DNA of 64,000 nt from Proteiniclasticum ruminis DSM 24773 (lineage in GTDB: Bacteria; Bacillota; Clostridia; Clostridiales; Clostridiaceae), in assembly GCF_000701905.1 (NCBI RefSeq), contig NZ_JNKC01000001.1, positions 682,001-746,000 on the forward strand. Direction: 5' to 3'. Under the pieces are notes generated by a model. The model searched no databases and was not told the origin of the DNA. It worked only from the letters and a program-made list of their open reading frames with translations. Of this stretch, positions 42,867 through 51,969 are shown one piece after another (positions within the stretch are counted from its first letter, which is position 1; the number at the start of each line of letters is the position of its first letter). Both the position numbers and the translations under genes were made by a program.

Positions 42867-44584
42867 CCTGCTTCAGCTCCTTTCATAGACTCTATTTCCT
42901 TCAGGAGGGGCACAGAAACCTCCACCCTTGTCCCAGCACCTTCGCTGGAAATGATCTCAATTCCAGCTTCATCCCCATATCTCAGCTTCAGTCTCCTGTG
43001 GATATTGAAAAGACCCAGATGAGAGCTGGATTCCGCATCCTTAGATAAAAGCTGAAGAATCTCTTCCTCCGTTTCTTTTTTCATGCCCGCCCCATTGTCT
43101 TCACAGACCAAAACCATTTCTTTCTCCCGCACATAGGCAGAAATACTCACATGAAGGTGGTCTTTACCCACATAGCCGTACTTGATGGCATTTTCGATCA
43201 TGGGTTGGATGAGAAGCTTCGGAATGGGCACTTCTTTGGCGAGCTCTTCCATATTCACCGCATAGGAGAGCCTATCCCCATACCGGAACTTCATGATCTT
43301 CAGATAGTTCTCTGTATACTCCATATCGAGTGAAAGAGGCACTTCTTCCCTTTGATTGTCCAGACTGTAGCGAAGAAGGTTCGACAGGCTGAGAATCATG
43401 TTGCTGGCGTCCTCCGGCTTAAAATGCACCATGAAGCGGATGTTGTCCAGGGTGTTATAGAGAAAATGCGGATTGAACTGGGATCTCAGCTGCCGAAGCT
43501 GCGTGGCAGAAAGCCTTTCCGTCATTTCCTTGTTCCGCTCGATCTGGACTTTGAGCTTCTCCAGCATCTCATTGAAGGAATCGCCGATGGTCTGAAACTC
43601 ATCATGGCTGCGGATTTCCGTCTTCACGGTAAAGTCCCCTTCCTGGGCTCCCTTAAAGGCATCGATGATCTTATAGAGATCTTCCGTTTTGGATGCGGCC
43701 ATTTTTTTGGTGCTGTAAAGAACCAGAAGAATAATCAGTCCGAAGACCAGAAGAAGCACTCCGCCCAGGGTGAAGAAAAAGCTCATCTGGCTGTTGATGT
43801 TTCTCATGGAATAGATTCTCAGTTCGCCATTAAGAATCTCTGTTCCTCTCAAGTAATACCCATCCTTCTGGGTTTCCAGAATCCTTTCTTCCGGCGTCAG
43901 CTCCAGAGTCATACGGTTGAGATTGTCTAGAAAGGTATAGTTGTTTGTGATATACGCTCTCCCCATGGCATCTGTCACCACGGTCTGGGAGGACTGCTCC
44001 GACAATAGCACCCGGAACTGCCTGCCATCCATGACGATGACGATATAGCCTACAGGGATTCCCTCTTTTAGAACCTGCCGACCGAAAACCAGCTGCATAT
44101 TGCCCTCGGACTCTTCCATCACCCGAACAGAGAGGGTTTCCTTTCTTGCCTTCATCATGTTGAAGATGCCCCAGTTCCCATAGCTCTGCCCTCCCAGATA
44201 GTAAGGAAGATTTTTCCTGCCAAGTAAAATGGGCTCCTTTTCATTCAGGAAAAGATAAAGATCCCCGTTGATCTTCATGTCGTTACTGACGCTGTAAAAG
44301 CGGTCATAGATCTCGGCACGCTGGCTGGAAGAAAGCTCTCCAGAAAACACTTCCTCATCCTGGGAAAGCTCTTCCATGAAATCGCTGTAGTTCAGAGAAG
44401 CTTCCTGAAACTTCTCTGCCATGAGATTGTTTTCCGCCTCTACTGTATTTCTCAGCTCCATGTTCCAGTAGAAGAAGAACATAAAAAGAAGAAGAAAAGT
44501 AAGAACCATGGCGGGCAAAAACGCATAGAGAAGAAGCATTCGCCGGATGTCATCCTTAAAATAACTGTGAGTTCTCTTTTTCAT
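42863..44584 (-). CDS. Sensor histidine kinase, YesM/HptS type
   Basis: 573 residues. Membrane segment 1 at about 15-38, an extracellular sensing region of about 230 residues, membrane segment 2 at about 275-297, HAMP (300-352), then the HisKA-7TM/YesM-type block with phospho-accepting His in SQFNPHFLYNTLDNIRF. The ATPase N-box is PMIENAIKYGYV and the G-box is EDNGAGMKKE. It is coupled to the AraC-type regulator. Together with an adjacent AfuA-like binding protein this recalls HptSRA of Staphylococcus aureus, which senses hexose phosphate. The ligand here is inferred, not shown. Confidence 0.92.
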   Translation of the reverse strand: MKKRTHSYFKDDIRRMLLLYAFLPAMVLTFLLLFMFFFYWNMELRNTVEAENNLMAEKFQEASLNYSDFMEELSQDEEVFSGELSSSQRAEIYDRFYSVSNDMKINGDLYLFLNEKEPILLGRKNLPYYLGGQSYGNWGIFNMMKARKETLSVRVMEESEGNMQLVFGRQVLKEGIPVGYIVIVMDGRQFRVLLSEQSSQTVVTDAMGRAYITNNYTFLDNLNRMTLELTPEERILETQKDGYYLRGTEILNGELRIYSMRNINSQMSFFFTLGGVLLLVFGLIILLVLYSTKKMAASKTEDLYKIIDAFKGAQEGDFTVKTEIRSHDEFQTIGDSFNEMLEKLKVQIERNKEMTERLSATQLRQLRSQFNPHFLYNTLDNIRFMVHFKPEDASNMILSLSNLLRYSLDNQREEVPLSLDMEYTENYLKIMKFRYGDRLSYAVNMEELAKEVPIPKLLIQPMIENAIKYGYVGKDHLHVSISAYVREKEMVLVCEDNGAGMKKETEEEILQLLSKDAESSSHLGLFNIHRRLKLRYGDEAGIEIISSEGAGTRVEVSVPLLKEIESMKGAEAG

Positions 44585-44674
44585 TTATTCCCTCCATGGT
44601 TCCATATGACCAATTAAAACATGCAATACCAAGCTCTATTCTACTCGAGTTTACAACTTCCCGCCACTAGAATT

Positions 44675-46327
44675 CTAGAGACTGATTTCCTTCTTTCCAG
44701 ATACTTTGAAGAAGAGGAGAAGAGAAACCACCGTGGTGAGTGTCAGGATACTGGCGAGCGCCGCAGCTGTTCCATAGCTTGCCCGGATGACTTCTGTATA
44801 AATGGACACCGACATGGTTCTGGTGTCTCCGGTATACAAGATGACAGAAGCGCTGAGCTCGTTGATGATGGTGATCCAGCTCAAAATGGCACCGGAGAGC
44901 ACCCCTGGAAGCATCATAATGGCCGTGACTTTGAAGAAAGACTTCACCGGAGAGTCTCCAAGACTCACCGCCGCCTCTTCCATGCTGGGGCTGATCTGGT
45001 ACAGGATCGCCGCACTGGAGCGGAGCGTATAAGGCATTCTTCTCACCACAAAGGCCACGATGATGATAAGACTTGTACCGCTTAAGATCAGTGGCTTGTC
45101 ATTGAAGCTGATAAGAAGCGTGATACCAAGAACAGATCCCGGAATGATATAAGGGAACATGGTCAGGGTATCGATGATGTTTGTCAATGTGCTCTTTCTT
45201 CGGGTGGTAAGGTAGGAGATGAACATGGAAAGGAGCACTATGATGACGATGGCAATGATGCCGAATTTATAGGTGTTCACAATGGGTCCGCCCAGACTTG
45301 TGAAGATCTTTCTGTAGCTTTCCAGAGAGAAGCCTTTGACAAAGATGGCTCCTGAGGTGGCTTTGAAAGAAGTGTAGATGACCGTGGCCTGAGGGATGAT
45401 GGAAACAAAAACAATGAAATAGATCAGCACATGGGCAGCAATATTTTTCCACCCCTTCAGCTCTTTTGCCTGGATGGGTCTTAAGGAGCTCATGGTGAAG
45501 GATTTTTTGTTCACCACATACTTCTGCAGCACAAACATCACAGAGGTCACCATGACAAGGATCACCGCGATGGCCGCTGCAAAGCTTGCAGAACCGCCCA
45601 TCTCACTGATGAACTCATTGTAGATGAGAACCGGCATAACCACAAAGCCTTCTCCGATGAGCATCGGCGTACCGAAATCCGCCAAAGCATTCATAAACAC
45701 AATGAGGCCTCCGGCAAGGATCGTGGGGGTAATCAGCGGCATAATGACCGTGAAGATCTTCTTGATGCCGGAGCAGCCCAGGCTTTCACTGGCTTCGATG
45801 AGGGAGGCATCCACTTTCTTCAGGGTGCCCTTAGTGTACATGTAGATGTAGGGATAAAGCTTTAGAGTCAGCACAAGCAGAATGCCGCCAAAGCCATATA
45901 TGGATCCCAGTTCAATCCCAAAGGTATTTCTGACAAATGTAGTGATCACGCCGCTTCTTCCCGCAAGAAGCACCCAGGAATAGGCCCCGATGAACGGTGG
46001 AGACAGCATGGAAATGATGATGAGAATATCCAGAAGTCCCTTCCCTTTGATCTTGAAGGCCGTGGTGAGATACGCCAGAGGCGCACCAATAAACACTGCC
46101 AGAAGCGTGGTCAGGGTCGTGACCTTGAAGCTGTTTCCAAGGGCTCTCATATAGTACTTTTTCGAGAAGAACTTCATGAAGTTCTCCAGGGTGAAGGCTT
46201 GAGTTTCAGGATCTCTAAAAGCACTGACAAACAAGGACAGGAGCGGATATACAATAAAGAGTGTAAAAATAAGGACAATGACCAGGGTCACACCGGACCA
46301 GAAGGTAAAGGAACGTTTTTTAGCCAT
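44675..46327 (-). CDS. ABC importer permease, two-domain (FbpB/AfuB type)
   Basis: 550 residues, about 12 transmembrane helices forming two fused permease domains. Each half has the EAA loop that contacts the ATPase: EASESLGCSGIKKIFTVIMP in the first and EEAAVSLGDSPVKSFFKVTA in the second. It overlaps the ATPase gene by eight bases. Family members were named for iron(III) transport, but AfuB proteins carry sugar phosphates. It works with the ATPase and the binding lipoprotein encoded upstream. Confidence 0.93.
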   Translation of the reverse strand: MAKKRSFTFWSGVTLVIVLIFTLFIVYPLLSLFVSAFRDPETQAFTLENFMKFFSKKYYMRALGNSFKVTTLTTLLAVFIGAPLAYLTTAFKIKGKGLLDILIIISMLSPPFIGAYSWVLLAGRSGVITTFVRNTFGIELGSIYGFGGILLVLTLKLYPYIYMYTKGTLKKVDASLIEASESLGCSGIKKIFTVIMPLITPTILAGGLIVFMNALADFGTPMLIGEGFVVMPVLIYNEFISEMGGSASFAAAIAVILVMVTSVMFVLQKYVVNKKSFTMSSLRPIQAKELKGWKNIAAHVLIYFIVFVSIIPQATVIYTSFKATSGAIFVKGFSLESYRKIFTSLGGPIVNTYKFGIIAIVIIVLLSMFISYLTTRRKSTLTNIIDTLTMFPYIIPGSVLGITLLISFNDKPLILSGTSLIIIVAFVVRRMPYTLRSSAAILYQISPSMEEAAVSLGDSPVKSFFKVTAIMMLPGVLSGAILSWITIINELSASVILYTGDTRTMSVSIYTEVIRASYGTAAALASILTLTTVVSLLLFFKVSGKKEISL

Positions 46328-47435
46328 CCCATCTCACATCCTTTATCAGGCTCTTCTCCCCGTCTTCAGTAAAGACATTGATCTTGGAAGGGTTGGGTCT
46401 CAAGAAGAATGTTTCGCCCACTTCATAAAGCTTCTCCGCCTGCCCAAGATCTTGGGAAAACTCAATGGAGCTCTGTCCAGGAAGGATCATATCTTCTGGA
46501 AGGTCCAGTTCATACACAATGTATCTGCCAAGGAAGGTCTTATTCTTCACTCTGGCAAGAATCCCTGTTTCAGATAGCCCAAACTCCTCTGGACGGATCC
46601 CCACGGTGACCTTTGTCCCTGGTGTCACATCCGTTAACGTATTGAGGTACGTCTTTGTGCCATCCATGAACTGCACCCCTATGCCATTCTCCTCTTTGAC
46701 CACGATGCCGTGGAACAGATTGGAGTGACCGATGAAGGTGGACACAAACACGTTATAAGGCCTTGTATAGATTTTTTCCGGCGCATCCACCTGCTGGATG
46801 ATCCCGCCCTTCATGACAGCGATTCTGTCAGAAATGGCCAGAGCTTCCTCCTGGTCATGGGTGACATAGACGGTGGTGATGCCAACCTGCTTCTGCACAT
46901 CCCGGATGGCGCTTCTCATTTCAATTCGGAGCTTGGCATCCAGATTGGAAAGAGGCTCATCCATGAGAAGGACGTTGGGGTGAATGACAATAGCTCTGGC
47001 TAGAGCCACTCTTTGCTGCTGCCCTCCGGAAAGATGTTCTGGAAGTCTGTCCTGATACTCCTTGATTTTCACCACATCCAGAATATCATCCACTCTTTTT
47101 TCCATGGCTTTCTTGTCCATTTTACGGATCTTCAGGCCATACTCCACATTCTGCCGGACCGTAAGGTGCGGGAAAATCGCATAGTTCTGGAACACCATAC
47201 CGATGTTTCTTTTGTGGGCAGGGATCTCATTGATGACTTTATCATCAAACTTGAACTCTCCTCCCTCGATGCTGTTGAAGCCTGCAATCATTCTTAGAAG
47301 GGTTGTTTTTCCGCAGCCCGATGGACCGAGGAGCGTAAAGAATTCTCCATTTTTGATTTCAATGGACAGATCTGGAATGACTGTGACATCCCCAAAGCGT
47401 TTCACCGCATTTTTGACTCCAATGGAATTGCTCAT
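46320..47435 (-). CDS. ABC importer ATP-binding protein (FbpC/AfuC type)
   Basis: 371 residues from the ATG at 47435, which follows AAAGGAGA. The longer frame to 47492 runs through a hairpin and has no ribosome site. Walker A GPSGCGKTT, Q-loop VFQNYAIFPHLT, signature LSGGQQQRVALARA, Walker B LLMDEPLSNLD, H-loop VTHDQEE, then a C-terminal regulatory TOBE/OB region (about 240-371). It energises the two-domain permease. Confidence 0.95.
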   Translation of the reverse strand: MSNSIGVKNAVKRFGDVTVIPDLSIEIKNGEFFTLLGPSGCGKTTLLRMIAGFNSIEGGEFKFDDKVINEIPAHKRNIGMVFQNYAIFPHLTVRQNVEYGLKIRKMDKKAMEKRVDDILDVVKIKEYQDRLPEHLSGGQQQRVALARAIVIHPNVLLMDEPLSNLDAKLRIEMRSAIRDVQKQVGITTVYVTHDQEEALAISDRIAVMKGGIIQQVDAPEKIYTRPYNVFVSTFIGHSNLFHGIVVKEENGIGVQFMDGTKTYLNTLTDVTPGTKVTVGIRPEEFGLSETGILARVKNKTFLGRYIVYELDLPEDMILPGQSSIEFSQDLGQAEKLYEVGETFFLRPNPSKINVFTEDGEKSLIKDVRWDG

Positions 47436-47477
47436 ATTTTTTCTCCTTTGTTTTACTCCGATTTTCGGTATTTTTTG

Positions 47478-47508
47478 CGTAAGAAAACCCACAACGAAGT
47501 TGTGGGCT
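47478..47508 (-). terminator. Attenuator hairpin between binding-protein and ATPase genes
   Basis: On the minus strand CCCACAAC-TTC-GTTGTGGG (8 bp) is followed by TTTTCTTACG. In an operon this usually lets the binding protein be made in excess over the membrane components. Confidence 0.7.
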
Positions 47509-47543
47509 CCTTTTTCTCCGCTTGACTCTTTTTTCTATGGATT

Positions 47544-48605
47544 CTAGTAGTCTGTGAAAATGTCGTTGAACTTTTCAAGCCATGTATTCTTATTGGCGAC
47601 CACATAGTCTTCTTCGTCATAGATGATGTTCATGTCTTCCTTTGGCATCATGTAGCTTGGTGCAGGTACGTCCTTACGAACGGATCTTCTGTTAAGCTTT
47701 TCCACGATGATGGTCTGTGCTTCCTTGGAAGTGATGAAATCGATGAACGCCTTGGCGTTTGCCATATTCTTGGCTCCGTTGATGATATAGATACCGTCTG
47801 GCTTGGAGATTACGCCTTCTTCCATGTAAACCAGTTCCACAGGTGCGCCATCCGCCACGTACTTTGCGCCACCTTCTTCGAAGGTCAAACCTACCACATA
47901 TTCTCCGTCAGCTACACCCTTATAAACTGCTGAAGAACCGGAAAGAAGCTTTCCATCCAGGTTCTGGATGAACTTATCCACATAGTCCCATCCCTTTTCA
48001 GAATCTCCTTCGCCCATGGCATAGAGCATATTGATCAGGTGCTCATAGGAAGAAGAGGACTTGGAAGGATCTGCCATGGCGATTTTGCCCTTCAGTTCAG
48101 GCTTCAGAAGATCTTCATAGCCCTTCACTTCCACATCTCCGATGAGGTTGGTGTTGATCATAAGAACGCTTGGGATGTCTGTGAATCTTGTCAGTGGTCC
48201 TTCTGTGTTTTTAAAGTCATCCTGCACTGCATCTTCATTGGCACTGGTGTAGTCTTCAAAAAGATTCATCAGTGGCTTTACTGTGGATAAGGATCCCCCC
48301 CAGAAAATATCCCCCAGTGGATTTGCTGCTTCAGATTCTACTCTCTTTAACAGTTCTCCTGTCCCTGCTGCGATGACTTCCACTTTGATGCCGCTCTGGG
48401 TTTCAAACTCGCTGACCAGAGGGTTGATGAACTCCAGTGGATGCGGACAGTAAATTACAAGGTTCTTGGTTTCTTTATCTTCTTCATTAGGCGTTTCCAC
48501 AGGATTCTCATTACCTGGTTCCTTTGGAGCCTCTTCTTTTGTTCCGCATGCTGCCAGTGAAAGAATCATCACGGCAGACAGTAGTAAAGCTGCGACTTTT
48601 TTCAT
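47544..48605 (-). CDS. AfuA/FbpA-like substrate-binding lipoprotein
   Basis: 353 residues from the ATG at 48605, which follows GGGGGTAA. Signal sequence with lipobox LSLAAC anchors it outside the membrane, followed by an acidic Glu/Pro linker. The mature family-1 solute-binding fold has NLVIYCPHPLEFINPLV, AAGTGELLKRVE and NPLGDIFWGGSLST, stretches I associate with AfuA, the hexose-phosphate binder, more than with ferric FbpA (which relies on paired tyrosines). It is the first gene of the importer operon, with a partial terminator after it. Confidence 0.88.
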   Translation of the reverse strand: MKKVAALLLSAVMILSLAACGTKEEAPKEPGNENPVETPNEEDKETKNLVIYCPHPLEFINPLVSEFETQSGIKVEVIAAGTGELLKRVESEAANPLGDIFWGGSLSTVKPLMNLFEDYTSANEDAVQDDFKNTEGPLTRFTDIPSVLMINTNLIGDVEVKGYEDLLKPELKGKIAMADPSKSSSSYEHLINMLYAMGEGDSEKGWDYVDKFIQNLDGKLLSGSSAVYKGVADGEYVVGLTFEEGGAKYVADGAPVELVYMEEGVISKPDGIYIINGAKNMANAKAFIDFITSKEAQTIIVEKLNRRSVRKDVPAPSYMMPKEDMNIIYDEEDYVVANKNTWLEKFNDIFTDY

Positions 48606-48734
48606 GTATGTTACCCCCGTTTGTTTTGATAGTTTCATTGTAGACCGATGTAAACGTTCTTAAAACCGATAATTCTACTAAAATATCCTAAAAAATGAAC
48701 AGACGGAAAATCGTTTTCAAAAAAAAGAACGATA

Positions 48735-48780
48735 AATATCACCATGAATCCCTCTATAATCAAAGGTTCATGGTGATATT
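48735..48780 (-). terminator. Terminator downstream of the DUF/glycosyltransferase-like gene
   Basis: A 14-bp perfect stem, AATATCACCATGAA (48735-48748) / TTCATGGTGATATT (48767-48780). On the minus strand it is followed by TATCGTTCTTTTTTTT. Confidence 0.85.
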
Positions 48781-48868
48781 CTTGCATATTTTTCTGTCAT
48801 TGGATAGAGCTGAACTTTTTTAGTATTCTTTGATTCTTCTAGAAGCTCAGGACTCCATCTTTTTAACT

Positions 48869-50413
48869 TTATGACTCTCTCTCCGTCAGAAGCTTCACCA
48901 CTTCATATCCACCATGATACACCTGCTGCTTATGAAGTTGAAGGATACGGCGGTTCATGGCAAGAAGAAGCTCCTTTTGAGAAAGCAGCGCCTCCATCAT
49001 GCCGATCATTTCTTCCTTTGTTTCACATTCTGCTGTACCGTCTCCCTGCTGGGCAGCATAAATGGCACCATAGGCTTCGTGACCTCCCACACGTTTCAGA
49101 AAGAGCTTCGGGATGGGGTAAAAAGAAAGCTCACTGGGCTTTGTGAGAAGAAGATCTGACTCTCTCATGAGAAGATTGGTGGCATAGACCGCCTCAAAGA
49201 TATCCTGATGATAAAAGACATGGACCCCTTCCAGATGCTGGTCCATATGAAGTGCCATCTTCTCCACTTCCTCATAGGTGTCAAAGTGCACCGCCGCTCC
49301 CTTCATAAGTTCAGGCAGCTCTTTGCAAAGGGCCTCGTACATGTTCAGATGGTCTCCAAAGTTTAAGAGAACCTGCACGTCTTTCTTTTCGATCCTTGGT
49401 GCCAGGTACCTGAGAAGCTCTTTAATCATCTCTTTTCCAGCGCCTGCCCCACCCACCGGAATGAGAAGCCTTAAAGGCTTTCCCTCTTCGATCCTTTTCC
49501 TTCTTTTTTCCGTGTCTTCGTATAGATTTGACACCAGTTCATGGTCCACATAATGACCTGTATACAGAAGGCTGCCGGAAGGCATACCCAAGGTTTTCTT
49601 TTTTGTCATTCCTTTCAGCATCTTGTAGCCCGCGAAGGCAAAGGGCGTCTGCACCGTATGAAGGGCTCCTTCAGACAGATGAAGCCCCATGGGCCAGTTG
49701 TCCGGAATCACATTGGCCACATTCTTCAGTCCCCCATGGACTGCACCTTGGGCAGGCCACACATGGGTTCCTGCAAAGGGGATGTCCTTCGGAAAATTGG
49801 CGTAAAGGGGCACCAGAAGCTCCGCATTTTTCTGATCCACCGCATTATAAGAAAGCTTCCGGAATCCTTCACTGTTGAGAGGCTCCCAGTACAATCGGTT
49901 AAAAAGTCTGCTTCTTTGGGAAAGCTTTGACCCAAAAGAGTACAGCGCATTCTGTTTTTTGATCATTTCACTGCCCGTGGTGCCATGGAAACTGCTGAGA
50001 TCAAACCAATAGGGCTTGTATCCCAGAGCATGGGCACAGCTGGCTATGGCCATGGCAATGCGGTCTGATAAGGACGCAATGATAGGATCCGTCACTGCAT
50101 CGATGATTCTTCCCAATGCTGAGATGGCCCCAATGAGCGTGAAAACGCCTAACACAGCAACGCCTTGTGAGATATACACCCGATGACCGGACTCTAGAAG
50201 CTCCTCCACATCCTCTATCAGTCCCCTCTCTTTCATGAGACCGCCAATCTTTCTGAAGATACGTCGGAACTGTCCATATCCGAAGGTGTAGAGGGAGCTC
50301 ACCGATTCTCTTGTCACCGCCAGGCTACTGGTTCTTTTATACAGCACCCGGGTTTTTATTTTTCTTCTCACAGGACGTGGCAGATCCAAAAAGGTGATTT
50401 TCTCCTCCTTCAC
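48869..50413 (-). CDS. Conserved glycosyltransferase-like protein whose N-terminus is a PEP-synthase-like fragment
   Basis: 514 codons. Residues 1 to about 70 (VRRKIKTRVLYKRT ... YGQFRRIFRKIGGLMKERGLIED) read as the interior of a PEP-synthase-like protein and continue the gene upstream in another frame. Then follows a hydrophobic segment (about 78-110, GVFTLIGAISALGRIIDAVTDP), and about 390 residues of a conserved but unnamed protein. Its ALGYKPYWFDLSSF, GTHVWPAQGAVHGG, PVGGAGAGKE and TKPSELSFYPIPKLFLKRVGG stretches resemble the UDP-glycosyltransferase/MurG-like fold. The start at 50413 is GTG inside the upstream frame. It may be the product of a deletion joining two genes. Function unknown. 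Confidence 0.65.
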   Translation of the reverse strand: MKEEKITFLDLPRPVRRKIKTRVLYKRTSSLAVTRESVSSLYTFGYGQFRRIFRKIGGLMKERGLIEDVEELLESGHRVYISQGVAVLGVFTLIGAISALGRIIDAVTDPIIASLSDRIAMAIASCAHALGYKPYWFDLSSFHGTTGSEMIKKQNALYSFGSKLSQRSRLFNRLYWEPLNSEGFRKLSYNAVDQKNAELLVPLYANFPKDIPFAGTHVWPAQGAVHGGLKNVANVIPDNWPMGLHLSEGALHTVQTPFAFAGYKMLKGMTKKKTLGMPSGSLLYTGHYVDHELVSNLYEDTEKRRKRIEEGKPLRLLIPVGGAGAGKEMIKELLRYLAPRIEKKDVQVLLNFGDHLNMYEALCKELPELMKGAAVHFDTYEEVEKMALHMDQHLEGVHVFYHQDIFEAVYATNLLMRESDLLLTKPSELSFYPIPKLFLKRVGGHEAYGAIYAAQQGDGTAECETKEEMIGMMEALLSQKELLLAMNRRILQLHKQQVYHGGYEVVKLLTERES

Positions 50414-51488
50414 GTCCTTTCCACCAGCCTGAAGCCCTCATCCCAGGTTTCAGATGGGGCTTTCTTGGTCCATCCTCCTCCACCCCAAGAAGCAGTTCAA
50501 GACCTTCATAGGGAATCCCCATACTTTCAAACACTTGACCGAAAAGAGCCATGTTGAAATAGGCTCTGCCGTAGAAATAGCCGGTGAGATCATCCGGATC
50601 AATGGTTTCATCCCCCGTAAGACTCACCAGAATCTCCCGCCAGATCTTATTGAAGAAAGAAGTGTTCACGGACCACACCAAGGGCTTGATGACGCCAGGA
50701 AGCATCTCTTTGGTGATTTTATTGGAATACACGGGTATATCCAGTTTTGTGATGGGCCTCACCTGAAGAAAACAGATGTTTTTCCCGTCATAAACCCATT
50801 CCACATCCACTGGACGTCCATAGTCCTTGGCAATACTGTCCACCTCATTGCAGAGCTTTCTTGACACCTCTTCGGGCAATAGTGGATCCGATGGCTTTTC
50901 CTTCCAGACTCCCCACTTTTCCACCCATCTCTCTGGGGCATTTTTCTCCATAATATGAGATTCTCCATCGCCCACAGCCGCTTCCAGTATGATTTCTGAA
51001 AACCCAGTCATGGGATTTTTAGAAAAAGCAACACCAGAGACTTGCGCATGGGCCATCTCCTGAATAATCACAGCCATACGGATGCTTTTATTTGACAGTC
51101 CGCTCTGGGCCAAATAAGCTTTGAGCTTCTCTGACTGATGAGAATCCCATACCTCAAGGATTTTCTGCAGAACTTCATCCGTTCCCCGTACATGAAGATA
51201 ACTCTCAAATGCTCCTGCACAGGAATAATCCCCCTGATCCTCTAGAGATGCCGAAGATCTGACCGCATAAGAAATCCCCGGATGGAGATTTTCCATGAGC
51301 TCTTTCCGTATCATCGCAAGAACTTCTTTACCGTCTTTTCCATACTGCTCCAGCGCATCATAAACAAGCACAAACCCTTTTGGCACCGGATACTTGTGCT
51401 TCATCAGATACCTCAGATTTTTCGCTTTGTTTCCACCTCTTATATCAATGGAAGAATCACTCAGGGGATAAAGATACCTTTCTTTCAT
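50337..51488 (-). CDS. PEP/pyruvate-binding (PPDK N-terminal, ATP-grasp) domain protein, truncated or frameshifted
   Basis: 383 codons. The ATP-grasp-like nucleotide domain of PEP synthase/PPDK is clear: GGNKAKNLRYLM, YAVRSSASLEDQGDYSCAGAFESYL, and VDVEWVYDGKNICFLQVRPIT. The central region follows (to about residue 350), but the last 26 codons look random. The true continuation appears in another frame at about 50437-50413 (KITFLDLPRPVRRKIKT). The phosphohistidine and PEP-binding domains of a full enzyme (about 800 residues) are absent. Probably a decaying or chimeric gene rather than a working PEP synthase. Confidence 0.75.
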   Translation of the reverse strand: MKERYLYPLSDSSIDIRGGNKAKNLRYLMKHKYPVPKGFVLVYDALEQYGKDGKEVLAMIRKELMENLHPGISYAVRSSASLEDQGDYSCAGAFESYLHVRGTDEVLQKILEVWDSHQSEKLKAYLAQSGLSNKSIRMAVIIQEMAHAQVSGVAFSKNPMTGFSEIILEAAVGDGESHIMEKNAPERWVEKWGVWKEKPSDPLLPEEVSRKLCNEVDSIAKDYGRPVDVEWVYDGKNICFLQVRPITKLDIPVYSNKITKEMLPGVIKPLVWSVNTSFFNKIWREILVSLTGDETIDPDDLTGYFYGRAYFNMALFGQVFESMGIPYEGLELLLGVEEDGPRKPHLKPGMRASGWWKGREGGENHLFGSATSCEKKNKNPGAV

Positions 51489-51969
51489 AGAAACCCCTCA
51501 TTTTCGCTAAAATCTTCTCTACACCATCTTTTGAGGATGGAACATCAACCTTTCAAACTTATGTTAAAACTAAGACAAAGAAGTATAATATTATTATAAT
51601 CTTCACTAGAAACATAAGCCATACACTCTTGAATTTTTGACAAAATATTCATACCCTTTCCATTATGTCCATGGATTGCCAAAATAACGATAACACTAAT
51701 CATAGACCTATCTTCGCTTTGTCCTTAGCATTTCTCTCTGCCGAAAAACCTTACCAGAACCTTAAAATACATTACATTCAGGAAGAACCCTTCAGAATCT
51801 CTATACAGAAACTTCAGCACTTTTCTCAAAAAAGCGCTATACAAAAAACCTTTCCTTAGGGTATGATGATATAGATTCCCTTCATCAGAAATGAATCCAG
51901 TAATTCTTTAGTAAACTTAATTAATTTTATCATCACACAAAATTTACAACAAAGGAGCGACAACTTATT
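51489..51969. other. Intergenic region between PEP-synthase-like and DMT genes
   Basis: 481 AT-rich bases holding the divergent promoters. I could not fix a clear -35/-10 pair and see no gene, repeat or RNA structure. Confidence 0.4.

Noticed and set aside
47436-47492. 19-residue N-terminal extension of the ABC ATPase
   Set aside because: It runs through a terminator-like hairpin and lacks a ribosome site; AAAGGAGA marks the ATG at 47435.
44675-48605. Reading the ABC locus as a ferric iron importer
   Set aside because: No Fur-like box was noticed, the binding protein lacks an obvious paired-tyrosine iron site, and the adjacent two-component and HAD genes fit sugar-phosphate uptake better; kept only as an alternative.
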